From Streptomyces sp. LX-29 (GTDB taxonomy: Bacteria; Actinomycetota; Actinomycetes; Streptomycetales; Streptomycetaceae), in assembly GCF_029541745.1 (NCBI RefSeq), contig NZ_CP089746.1:5403559-5467558 (forward strand): a stretch of DNA of 64,000 bases, in the 5' to 3' direction. The position numbers and the translations under genes were made by a program. Under the pieces are notes generated by a model that worked only from the letters and a program-made list of their open reading frames with translations, was not told the DNA's origin and searched no databases. Shown in pieces: positions 48,838-57,100 of the stretch; within the stretch, counting starts at the first letter, position 1, and the number at the start of each line of letters is the position of its first letter.

Positions 48838-50860
48838 CCGTTCTCGGGAGCCCCTCCAGCGGCCGTACGCGGCCTCTGTCGCCCGGGCCCGGGGGCGGGG
48901 AGGTCGCCGGGCCCGGGACGCGCGGCCCGGCCCCGGCGGGCCGCCCCCGACGCCGGGCGTCCGGCCTTCCGCGCTGCGGTTTCTACGCTGCGGTTTCCGC
49001 GCTGCGGCTTCCGCGTGTCCGCCTGCCCGCCGACACCCGTCCCGCGTAACCGCTGGGCGCCTCTCCGCGGCGGCACGGCCTCGCCCGAGGGGCCCGAGCG
49101 CGTCAGAGGGGCACTCGAGGACGCGGAGCCCGCGCGGGCTCCGGCGAGACCGCGTACCCGGCGCGTGCCCGCGCGGGGCCGCTCAGCCCGGGCCTACGGG
49201 CGGGGAGGTCGCGGGGCCCGCCGGGCGCGGCACCCGTCGGCGCGGGCCGTACGCGGCGCTGGCGTCCGGGGCCGCGCTCCGGCTCCCGCGCGTCCCCTGC
49301 CCGCCCACACCCGTGCCCCCGCACCGCCGGGCTCCTCTCGGCCCGCGCGGCCCTGCCCGATCACCCGAGGCGCCCGAGCGCGTGAGCGAGTCCCTCAAGG
49401 ACGCGGCGCCCCACGCGGGGCCCCGGCGGGACCAGTACCCCCCGCGCGCTCGCGCGGGGCCGCTCGCCCGGGCCTACGGGCGGGAAGGCCGCGGGGCCCG
49501 CCGGGCGCGGCACCCGTCGGCGCGGGCCCCACGCGGCGCCGGGCCTCCGGGGCTGTGCTCCGGCTGCCTTGCGTCCCCCCTGCCTGCCGACACCCGTGCC
49601 TCGCACCGCTGAGCTCCTCTTCGGGCCGGCACGGCCTCGCGATTCGCCCAAGGGGCTGGGCGTCAGCGAGTCACTCACGGACACGGCGCCCGCGCGGGGC
49701 CCCGACGGGACCGCGTACCCCGCGCGGGTACGCGGGGCCGCTCAGCCGGGCCCCAGCCCGCGGATACGCCGCGCCCCATGCCAGGGCGGCCTTTCCCGGC
49801 GCCGAGAGCTCCCGTAGTCGCCCGCGCGGGCACGGCATCGGCCGGCCGAAGTGCGGTGGGCCGCGAGGCTGCGACCAGGAGGGCCGCGGTGCGGCGAGCA
49901 ACGCCCACGGCCGCGGCGCCCGCGCGGACGCCGCGGCGGCCGGTCGCGGACCAGCCGCCGTCCGCGCGGCGCGGCGCGGGCCAGCCAGTCGACGCCGGCG
50001 CCGAGTGGAGGGCGAGGTCCGCGCGAGAACGTGCGTACCGCGGCCCTGGGGACCCGGCTCCCGACCACGGGGCCCGCTCCCGGCCGAAGCCCGTGGCGGG
50101 CTCCTGGTCGGCCCCGTCGCGCCCCGCCTTGCCGTGACGGCCCACCATGCCTCTGAAGCCCGCAGACACCCCCGCACGGGCCGGCTCGGCACCAGCAGAC
50201 GCGGCCGCCCCCGCGCCGCGCACCTCGCCCCTGTGTCGAGCGGTCGCTCCGGCGCCCTGCCCCATGCCGAGCCGCCGGCCGGTGTCCCGCCACCCCGCGC
50301 ACGGGCCGGCGTGCCACCCAGGCGCGGCCGCTCCGGCGCCCCGCCCCACGCCCAGCGACCCGCCGGTGTCGCGCTCTGGTGTCGCTCGCCTCTCCCCGCC
50401 CGCCGTGCCTGCACAGCGTTGCGCGCGGCCGCACCGTACCCCCGGTGAGGCGCTGAGCGAGCCCGCGCGGGTGCCCGCCAGGGCCGGCGGGGTCGGGCCG
50501 GTGGGCACCGGCGGGGTCGGGGCCGGTGTGCAGGAGCGGCCCATGGGGGCAGCCCCGGGCGGGCCCGCGTAGCGGCCCACGACGGCACCCCGGGCGGGCC
50601 CGCGTGGCGCCGCCCCGCGTGAGCGGCCCCAGCCGCCCCGCCCCCCCCATGGCGCGGGCGGCCGCCCTCCACCCGCGGAGGCGGGCCCATACGTCGTGCC
50701 CGGGATGGGCGGCACCCCCGCGCGCCGACGTGGCCGCGCGCGGTCCCCCCGGCACGCGGTTGGCCCACCGGGGCGGGCCGGGGACGCCGGGTGCTGTTCG
50801 AGCGCGGTGATCAGGGCCGCTCGGCGGCCCGGGGCGTGGGTCTCACCGGGGGTGAACCTG

Positions 50861-50874
50861 CGCTCAGAGCGAAC
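50861..50874. promoter_or_regulatory. ClgR box upstream of clpP1
   Basis: On the minus strand this reads GTTCGC-TCTGA-GCG, exactly the GTTCGC-N5-GCG motif bound by ClgR, the activator of clpP1P2 and other protease genes in Streptomyces. It is 143-156 bases before the clpP1 start; a -10 candidate, TAGGGT, lies at 50913-50918. Confidence 0.75.
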
Positions 50875-51016
50875 AGTTCCTGATGCGGGATGGCGGCCGG
50901 TCACCAGCGCGTTAGGGTCCGTAGATACGAGGGCAGGGGAGTCCCCGGAGCCCGGAAGAACCCGAAGATGATGCTGAGACGGCGCGCGCCGCCGTCAGAG
51001 ACGAGCAGGTGGACAC

Positions 51017-51631
51017 GTGACGATTCCGATGCCTTCCGCCGCCAGCGAGCCCAACCTCGGTGGCCTCGGCGACCAGGTCTACAACCGACTGCTCGGCGAG
51101 CGGATCATCTTCCTCGGTCAGCCCGTCGACGACGACATCGCCAACAAGATCACCGCGCAGCTGCTGCTCCTTGCCGCCGACCCGGACAAGGACATCTACC
51201 TCTACATCAACAGCCCCGGTGGTTCGATCTCGGCGGGCATGGCCATCTACGACACCATGCAGTACATCAAGAACGACGTGGTCACCATCGCGATGGGCCT
51301 CGCCGCGTCGATGGGTCAGTTCCTGCTGAGCGCCGGCACGCCCGGCAAGCGCTTCGCGCTGCCGAACGCCGAGATCCTGATCCACCAGCCCTCCGCCGGG
51401 CTGGCCGGTTCCGCCTCGGACATCAAGATCCACGCTGAGCGGCTGCTGCACACCAAGAAGCGGATGGCCGAGCTCACCGCCTTCCACACCGGTCAGTCGG
51501 TCGAGCAGATCACCCGTGACTCGGACCGCGACCGCTGGTTCTCCGCCGAGGAGGCCAAGGACTACGGCCTGATCGACGACGTCATGACCACCGCCGCGGC
51601 GGTGCCGGGCGGCGGCGGCACCGGCGCCTGA
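51017..51631 (+). CDS. clpP1: ATP-dependent Clp protease proteolytic subunit ClpP1
   Basis: 204 residues from GTG at 51017; the ribosome site (AGGTGGA) is modest. The catalytic Ser is in [15 protein letters not shown] (about residue 99), His in ILIHQPS (about 124) and Asp in the DRDRW region. [19 protein letters not shown] is the oxyanion segment. It forms mixed heptamers with ClpP2 and degrades proteins delivered by ClpX or ClpC. It is 52 bases before clpP2 in the same transcript, under a ClgR box. Confidence 0.97.
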   Translation: MTIPMPSAASEPNLGGLGDQVYNRLLGERIIFLGQPVDDDIANKITAQLLLLAADPDKDIYLYINSPGGSISAGMAIYDTMQYIKNDVVTIAMGLAASMGQFLLSAGTPGKRFALPNAEILIHQPSAGLAGSASDIKIHAERLLHTKKRMAELTAFHTGQSVEQITRDSDRDRWFSAEEAKDYGLIDDVMTTAAAVPGGGGTGA

Positions 51632-51683
51632 GCGCCCTCCGCCCCAGCCCTTGATCGCTCATCACGAGGACGGTGACACCCAC

Positions 51684-52337
51684 ATGAACAACCTTTCCGG
51701 CATCAGCCGCTACGCCGGCCCCCGGGCCGAGTCGCGCTACGTCGTTCCGCGCTTCGTCGAGCGCACCTCGCAGGGCATCCGCGAGTACGACCCGTACGCC
51801 AAGCTCTTCGAGGAGCGCGTGATCTTCCTCGGCGTGCAGATCGACGACGCCTCGGCCAACGACGTGATGGCGCAGCTGCTGTGCCTGGAGTCGATGGACC
51901 CGGACCGTGACATCTCGATCTACATCAACTCGCCGGGCGGCTCGTTCACCGCGCTGACCGCGATCTACGACACGATGCAGTTCGTGAAGCCCGACATCCA
52001 GACGGTCTGCATGGGCCAGGCGGCCTCCGCCGCGGCCGTGCTGCTCGCGGCCGGCACCCCCGGCAAGCGGATGGCGCTGCCCAACGCGCGGGTGCTGATC
52101 CACCAGCCGTACAGCGAGACCGGCCGGGGCCAGGTCTCCGACCTGGAGATCGCCGCCAACGAGATCCTGCGGATGCGCTCGCAGCTGGAGGAGATGCTGG
52201 CCAAGCACTCCACCCAGCCGATCGAGAAGATCCGTGAGGACATCGAGCGCGACAAGATCCTCACCGCCGAGGAGTCGCTGGCCTACGGCCTGGTCGACCA
52301 GATCGTGTCGACCCGCAAGACCTCCGTCGGCGTCTGA
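51684..52337 (+). CDS. clpP2: ATP-dependent Clp protease proteolytic subunit ClpP2
   Basis: 217 residues from ATG at 51684; the frame continues upstream but GAGGA lies before this ATG. A longer N-terminus ([18 protein letters not shown]) distinguishes it from ClpP1 and may be processed. Catalytic Ser in [15 protein letters not shown] and His in VLIHQPYSE are intact. In actinobacteria ClpP2 pairs with ClpP1 to form the active tetradecamer and usually docks the ATPase. Confidence 0.97.
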   Translation: MNNLSGISRYAGPRAESRYVVPRFVERTSQGIREYDPYAKLFEERVIFLGVQIDDASANDVMAQLLCLESMDPDRDISIYINSPGGSFTALTAIYDTMQFVKPDIQTVCMGQAASAAAVLLAAGTPGKRMALPNARVLIHQPYSETGRGQVSDLEIAANEILRMRSQLEEMLAKHSTQPIEKIREDIERDKILTAEESLAYGLVDQIVSTRKTSVGV

Positions 52338-52427
52338 CGGAGACGCCTCGTAGGCGGCGCCGGACCCGGCGCTGACGCGTACGAGTGGCGTACGAGCGCG
52401 GCACGGTCGCGCTCCTTGCCCAGGTCG

Positions 52428-52483
52428 CCCCCTTGGACCGGGAACGGCGGACACGGTCCGCACACCGAGTCGGTCCAAGGGGG
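52428..52483. promoter_or_regulatory. Large inverted repeat between clpP2 and clpX
   Basis: CCCCCTTGGACCG (52428-52440) and CGGTCCAAGGGGG (52471-52483) are perfect 13-base arms. The 30-base loop contains a smaller hairpin (CGGAC-ACG-GTCCG). It may terminate clpP1P2, fold in the clpX leader, or bind a regulator. TACCGT or CATAGG just downstream (about 52508-52520) could be the clpX -10. Confidence 0.6.
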
Positions 52484-52616
52484 GCCCGCACACCGGGCCC
52501 GGCAAGGTACCGTCATAGGGGGCTGGGGCCTGCCTCCAGGCGAACAAGCAGCAAGCGCAGCGCAAGCACTCGGGTCCGCGGAGCAAAGCGGATCCCAGGC
52601 GAAGGGGAAGCACCTC

Positions 52617-53900
52617 GTGGCACGCATCGGTGACGGCGGCGACCTGCTCAAGTGCTCGTTCTGCGGAAAGAGCCAGAAGCAGGTGAAGAAGCTCATCGCA
52701 GGCCCGGGTGTGTACATCTGCGACGAGTGCATCGACCTCTGTAACGAGATCATCGAGGAGGAGCTCGCGGAGACCTCCGAGGTGCGCTGGGAAGAGCTTC
52801 CCAAGCCCCGCGAGATCTACGAGTTCCTCGAGGGCTACGTGGTCGGCCAGGAGGCCGCCAAGAAGGCGCTGTCCGTCGCCGTCTACAACCACTACAAGCG
52901 GGTGCAGGCCGGCGAGAACGGCGGCAACCGCGACGACGGCATCGAGCTGGCCAAGTCCAACATCCTGCTGCTCGGCCCCACCGGCTCCGGCAAGACGCTG
53001 CTCGCCCAGACGCTGGCCCGGATGCTGAACGTGCCCTTCGCCATCGCCGACGCCACCGCCCTCACCGAGGCGGGCTATGTCGGCGAGGACGTGGAGAACA
53101 TCCTCCTGAAGCTGATCCAGGCCGCGGACTACGACGTCAAGAAGGCCGAGACCGGCATCATCTACATCGACGAGATCGACAAGGTCGCCCGGAAGAGCGA
53201 GAACCCGTCGATCACCCGCGATGTCTCCGGCGAGGGCGTCCAGCAGGCCCTGCTGAAGATCCTGGAGGGCACCACCGCCTCGGTGCCCCCGCAGGGCGGC
53301 CGCAAGCACCCGCACCAGGAGTTCATCCAGATCGACACGACGAACGTGCTGTTCATCGTGGGTGGCGCCTTCGCCGGTCTGGAGAAGATCATCGAGGCGC
53401 GCGCCGGCGCCAAGGGCATCGGCTTCGGCGCCACCATCCGCTCCAAGCGGGAGATCGAGGCGAGCGACCAGTTCCAGGAGGTCATGCCGGAGGACCTGGT
53501 GAAGTTCGGGATGATCCCGGAGTTCATCGGCAGACTTCCGGTCATCACCTCGGTGCACAACCTGGACCGCGAGGCGCTGCTGCAGATCCTCGTCGAGCCG
53601 CGCAACGCGCTCGTCAAGCAGTACCAGCGGCTCTTCGAACTCGACGGTGTCGAGCTGGACTTCGACCGGCCCGCCCTGGAGGCCATCGCCGACCAGGCGA
53701 TCCTGCGCGGCACCGGCGCGCGCGGACTGCGCGCCATCATGGAAGAGGTCCTGATGTCGGTGATGTACGAGGTGCCGTCCCGCAAGGACGTGGCCCGCGT
53801 CGTCATCACCGCCGACGTCGTCCACTCCAACGTCAACCCGACGCTCGTGCCGCGCACCCGCGGCGGCGAGCCGGGGGAGCGGCACGAGAAGAGCGCGTAG
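52617..53900 (+). CDS. clpX: ATP-dependent Clp protease ATP-binding subunit ClpX
   Basis: 427 residues from GTG at 52617 with AAGGGGAAG upstream; the preceding open stretch is the leader. The N-terminal C4 zinc domain is CSFCGK...CDECIDLC (residues about 13-40). AAA+ motifs follow: Walker [15 protein letters not shown] (about 120), pore loop [10 protein letters not shown], Walker [10 protein letters not shown], sensor FIGRLPV (the RKH/IGF region is present). It unfolds ssrA-tagged and other substrates and feeds them to ClpP1P2. Confidence 0.97.
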   Translation: MARIGDGGDLLKCSFCGKSQKQVKKLIAGPGVYICDECIDLCNEIIEEELAETSEVRWEELPKPREIYEFLEGYVVGQEAAKKALSVAVYNHYKRVQAGENGGNRDDGIELAKSNILLLGPTGSGKTLLAQTLARMLNVPFAIADATALTEAGYVGEDVENILLKLIQAADYDVKKAETGIIYIDEIDKVARKSENPSITRDVSGEGVQQALLKILEGTTASVPPQGGRKHPHQEFIQIDTTNVLFIVGGAFAGLEKIIEARAGAKGIGFGATIRSKREIEASDQFQEVMPEDLVKFGMIPEFIGRLPVITSVHNLDREALLQILVEPRNALVKQYQRLFELDGVELDFDRPALEAIADQAILRGTGARGLRAIMEEVLMSVMYEVPSRKDVARVVITADVVHSNVNPTLVPRTRGGEPGERHEKSA

Positions 53901-53913
53901 CCGACACACGGAA

Positions 53914-53948
53914 GAGGGGCCGTACGGCGTGCTGCCGTGCGGCCCCTC
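53914..53948 (+). terminator. Terminator of clpX
   Basis: GAGGGGCCG and CGGCCCCTC form the stem base, extended after one mismatch by ACGGC/GCCGT around loop GTGCT. It starts 13 bases after the stop. Convergent genes may share it. Confidence 0.8.
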
Positions 53949-53975
53949 CGCGCGTCCGCTCCGCGCCGCCGTCGG

Positions 53976-54836
53976 TCACTCGGCCGGCTTGCGCGTCTCC
54001 TCGTAGATCCCGGCGGTCACCTTCGCGAACTCCTCCACGTCGACGTCGTCGACATTGGTGTTGTCCGCGTCCAGGTCGAGCACCATCGCCGCGTCCGTCT
54101 TCTCCGCCCAGGCGCACACCGGCGCGTAGTACTCGTCGTACATCTTGACGACCTCGCAGCTGAGCTTCGGACCGTCCGCGCCGTTCGGCTGGAACGACGC
54201 GCGCTTCTTCTCGACCGCGGCCTTGCCCCCGGACTCGAAGCTCTTGAACATCTCGTCCTGGATCTTGGCGGGGTCGCCGATGTCGCCGTACATCCCGGAG
54301 AAGGACAGACCGGAGTTCGGGTCGTCGGCGTGCTTGTAGGAGGCCAGCACCGAGGTGGTGCCCTCGGGCATGTCCTGCTGCACGCTGGTCCCGGCGTCCT
54401 TGAGCGCCTTGGTGTCCTTGTCCAGCTCGTAGTCGTCGTCGTGCAGCGAGTTGGGTGTGACCAGCCGCATCGCGTCGGTGGACTCGCCCTTCCCGGTCAG
54501 GAAGAAGGCCCCCACGGCGACCGCGGCGACGACCACCACGGCCGCCGAGCTGATCGCGATCACCTTGGTCCTGTTGCTCCCGCCGCCCGGCTGCTGCGGA
54601 GGCGGCGCCTGACCCGGGTCCGGCTGCTGCGGATAGCCGTACCCCGACTGCGCGGGCGGCTGCTGGGGGTAGCCGTAGCCGGGCTGCGCGGCCGGCTGCT
54701 GCTGCGGGTAGCCGTACCCCGGCTGCTGCGCGTACGGATTGGACCCGCCCGGGGGCTGCTGCGGCGCCCCGCCGTACGGGTTGGGCTGACCGCCCCCGTA
54801 CGGACCGGGCTGGGGCGGCGGCTGGTTGTAGCTCAT
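53976..54836 (-). CDS. Pro/Gln/Tyr-rich single-pass membrane protein, paralogue A
   Basis: 286 residues from ATG at 54836 (AAGGGG upstream). About 90 residues of PYG, YGYPQQ and NPYG repeats lead to RTK and one membrane helix (about 91-113, VIAISSAAVVVVAAVAVGAFF in part). The outer domain of about 170 residues has two Cys (LSCEVVKMYDEYYAPVCAWAEKT in part), a likely disulphide. The N-terminal tail should be cytoplasmic. It is the first of three tandem paralogues between clpX and valS with the same plan. The function is unknown; the family resembles conserved Streptomyces surface proteins without assignment. Confidence 0.82.
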   Translation of the reverse strand: MSYNQPPPQPGPYGGGQPNPYGGAPQQPPGGSNPYAQQPGYGYPQQQPAAQPGYGYPQQPPAQSGYGYPQQPDPGQAPPPQQPGGGSNRTKVIAISSAAVVVVAAVAVGAFFLTGKGESTDAMRLVTPNSLHDDDYELDKDTKALKDAGTSVQQDMPEGTTSVLASYKHADDPNSGLSFSGMYGDIGDPAKIQDEMFKSFESGGKAAVEKKRASFQPNGADGPKLSCEVVKMYDEYYAPVCAWAEKTDAAMVLDLDADNTNVDDVDVEEFAKVTAGIYEETRKPAE

Positions 54837-54914
54837 GGGGTTCCCCTTCGGGGTTCGCTGAGAACCGGTGGGCTGGGCGACGCGGACGCGACGGCGGGCC
54901 GTGGCGGAAGGGCG

Positions 54915-55949
54915 CTACGGCAGGGCGACGCGAGTCTCGGAGCGCACCTTGGCGGTGGTCGCGCCGGCCTCTTCCAGCGTGACGGTCTTGCCGGAGGTCA
55001 TGGCCGCCGCGTCGCTGAGCGCCACATAGCCGATGGTGCTGCTGTCGCCCCAGATGCAGAACGGGATGGTGAACGAGGCGCTGGTGCCGGCGGCGCCGGT
55101 GAACTTGACGTTCTGACACTTGAGCACGGCGCCCGCGTCCAGGCCCGGCGCGTTGATCTGCTGCGGGCTGCCGTCCAGGGCCGCGGTGCCGCCGCCGCCG
55201 AGGTCCGGGTCCTTCTTGGCCTCTTCGGCCATCTTCGCGAACATCGCGTCGACGACCTTGTTCGGGTCGCTGACGGTCCCCCAGACACCGCTGAACTGCA
55301 TCTGCTTGGCGGAGAGGCCCTCACCGGCCTTGTACTCGGCTCCGGTGGAGTCCGTGGTCACGACCCCCAGCTGGGAGAGCTCGGACTTGCTGTCCGAGAA
55401 GATGGAGTCGTCGGCGCCGCTGGTGGGGTCCTTCTTGTACTCACCAACCAGCACCGGCGGGGTCTGCAGCTTGTACTTCTTGCTGTCGACCGGGACGTCG
55501 CCGCCACCACCGTTGGCGCCGGGGACGGTGACCTTCTGGCCGCCCTTGCCCTTCTTGCCCTTCTTGCCGTCGTCGTCACCGCCGGTGAACATGAGGACGC
55601 CGCCGATGATCGCGCCGACCACCACCAGGGCACCGACGACCAGACCTATCGTCTTGTTCTTGTTGCCGCCGCCCTGCGGGGGCATCGGCACCTGCGGCGG
55701 CTGGCCGTACGGCGCCGGCTGCTGGGGCTGGCCGTACGGGCCCGGCTGCGGCTGCTGCGGGAAGCCGTAGCCCGCCGCCTGCGTCGGCTGGTTGTACGGG
55801 TTCGGCTGCCCCGCGGGCTGCTGAGGGTAGCCGTACCCCGGCTGGCCGGCCGTGCCGCCCTGGCCGTACGGGTTGGGCTGCTGGGGCTGGCCCTGCCCGT
55901 AGGGACCGGGCTGCTGCGGCTGGCCCTGCCCGTACTGGTTGTAGCTCAT
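54915..55949 (-). CDS. Pro/Gln/Tyr-rich single-pass membrane protein, paralogue B
   Basis: 344 residues from ATG at 55949. The tail (about 1-95) repeats GQPQQPGPYGQ and PYGYPQQ-type units; the membrane helix (about 100-122) is TIGLVVGALVVVGAIIGGVL. A Lys/Gly linker (GKKGKKGKGG) and a larger outer domain follow, with the shared elements FSGVWGTVSDP and LKCQNVKFTG...PFCIWGDSS. The C-x-W-G and [FS]G[VM][WY]G patterns are common to all three paralogues. The role is unknown; a stress-sensing or wall-associated part is only a guess. Confidence 0.82.
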   Translation of the reverse strand: MSYNQYGQGQPQQPGPYGQGQPQQPNPYGQGGTAGQPGYGYPQQPAGQPNPYNQPTQAAGYGFPQQPQPGPYGQPQQPAPYGQPPQVPMPPQGGGNKNKTIGLVVGALVVVGAIIGGVLMFTGGDDDGKKGKKGKGGQKVTVPGANGGGGDVPVDSKKYKLQTPPVLVGEYKKDPTSGADDSIFSDSKSELSQLGVVTTDSTGAEYKAGEGLSAKQMQFSGVWGTVSDPNKVVDAMFAKMAEEAKKDPDLGGGGTAALDGSPQQINAPGLDAGAVLKCQNVKFTGAAGTSASFTIPFCIWGDSSTIGYVALSDAAAMTSGKTVTLEEAGATTAKVRSETRVALP

Positions 55950-55998
55950 GTCAGTCCTTCGTTTGATTGCGTGTTGCCTTCGGGGCGGGCCCGATGTG

Positions 55999-56958
55999 CT
56001 ACCCGTCGATCTCGACGCGTGCGTCCTTCCGTACCTTCGCCGTGAGTTCCGCCGCGTCCTCCAGTGACATGCCGCCGCTGCCCAGGACGGCCGCGGCCGG
56101 GTCCGCCATCACCGTGACGCCCAGCGTGCTCTTATCGCCCCAGACGCACGCGGGGGCCTCCATGGATCCCTTGGGGGAGGCGAACTTCAACATCTGACAC
56201 TTGAGTACGTCCCCGTCGAAGCCGTCCGGGGTGAAGCTCTGGGCCGCGCCCTGGGGTTGGGCCGTGTCGCTGTCCTGGAGGGCCTTGACGATGCCGGCGA
56301 GGGCGAGTTCGGCTCCCCGCGCGGGGTCGGATATCTCGCCCCAGACGCCGGTGAACTTCATCATCTGCTTGCCGGAACTGAGGTAGTTGGCGGCCACCAG
56401 GTGCGGATCCTTGACGCCGGGGACCTGCTTCAGCTGCTGCTGCCCCGACTCGGAAAGGTCCTTCTCACTGGTGCCGGAGCCCTGCCGGGCGTAGTCGCCG
56501 GCGACGGTGTCGGGGGTGGTCAGCTTGTGCGGGCCGGAGTCGCCCGAGCCGCCGCCGGTCAGCAGGACGGCGCCCACGCCCACCGCGGCCAGCGCCAGCA
56601 GCGCCCCGCCGGCGAGCGCGAGCTTCCTGCCCTTGCCGCCGCGGGGGGCGGGAGCGGGCGGGGGATAACCGTAGCCGTAGCCCGGCTGGGCCTGGGTCTG
56701 CGCCGGGGCCTGCGGCTGCGCCGGCTGGCCGTAGGGACCCGGCTGGGTGTACGGGCCGGGGGCCGGCTGCTGCGCGTACGGGCCGGGAGCGGGCGTCTGG
56801 GGGTACGGGCCGGGCTGGCCCTGGCCGCCGCCGGCCGGGGGGTAGCCGTAACCGGGCTGCTGGGCGTAGGGATTCGGCATCGGTGGCTGACCTGCGCCGT
56901 ACGGGCCCTGCTGGGACCCGTAGGGCCCGGGCTGCGGTGGCGGCTGGTGGTAGCTCAA
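55999..56958 (-). CDS. Pro/Gln/Tyr-rich single-pass membrane protein, paralogue C
   Basis: 319 residues from TTG at 56958. TTG is chosen because its product, (M)[13 protein letters not shown], matches the MSYNQ starts of paralogues A and B, and GAGGGG lies seven bases upstream. The tail repeats [12 protein letters not shown] and GYGYPP; the membrane helix (about 125-148) reads [20 protein letters not shown]. The outer domain shares [11 protein letters not shown] and LKCQMLKF...PACVWGDKS with B. It is first in the transcription order C-B-A, with gaps of 49 and 78 bases, so the three probably form one operon divergent from valS. Confidence 0.8.
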   Translation of the reverse strand: MSYHQPPPQPGPYGSQQGPYGAGQPPMPNPYAQQPGYGYPPAGGGQGQPGPYPQTPAPGPYAQQPAPGPYTQPGPYGQPAQPQAPAQTQAQPGYGYGYPPPAPAPRGGKGRKLALAGGALLALAAVGVGAVLLTGGGSGDSGPHKLTTPDTVAGDYARQGSGTSEKDLSESGQQQLKQVPGVKDPHLVAANYLSSGKQMMKFTGVWGEISDPARGAELALAGIVKALQDSDTAQPQGAAQSFTPDGFDGDVLKCQMLKFASPKGSMEAPACVWGDKSTLGVTVMADPAAAVLGSGGMSLEDAAELTAKVRKDARVEIDG

Positions 56959-57087
56959 GCGTGCCCCTCTTCGATGCGACGGAATGCTCTTCGATGCTCG
57001 CGACAGATGCGCAACATCCTTCCCGACGTCATACGGACGCTTGACGCCGGGGCGACAACGGGTTCGTAACGGAGTGGCGGGGCCCCT

Positions 57088-57093
57088 TAGACT
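57088..57093 (+). promoter_or_regulatory. -10 hexamer of valS
   Basis: TAGACT is exactly seven bases before the GTG at 57101, the same sequence and spacing as at folC. A leaderless transcript is likely; no good -35 is seen. Confidence 0.6.
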
Positions 57094-57100
57094 GACCGTC

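Larger units (their letters stand above)
48763..51016. repeat. 2.25-kb repeat-rich spacer between tig and clpP1
   Basis: A degenerate tandem repeat with a unit of about 275-281 bases fills 48876-49760. Copies start at 49006 (GGCTTCCGCGTGTCCGCC), 49281 (GGCTCCCGCGCGTCCCC) and 49562 (GGCTGCCTTGCGTCCCC), after a partial first copy; each contains GACACCCGT or CACACCCGT, GGGCCGCTC and GCGCGGCACCCGTCGGCGCG blocks. 49770-50800 is GC-rich with shorter repeats such as GGCGGGGTCGG and CGGGCGGGCCCGCGT. Minus-strand frames of 300-400 codons exist but encode low-complexity Arg/Gly/Ala/Pro without any domain, membrane helix or ribosome site. The clpP1 promoter lies at the right end. Confidence 0.75.

Noticed and set aside
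49675-50904. Minus-strand frames of 340-409 codons in the tig-clpP1 spacer
   Set aside because: Several overlapping frames are all open, all low-complexity, with no ribosome site and no domain; they reflect base composition.
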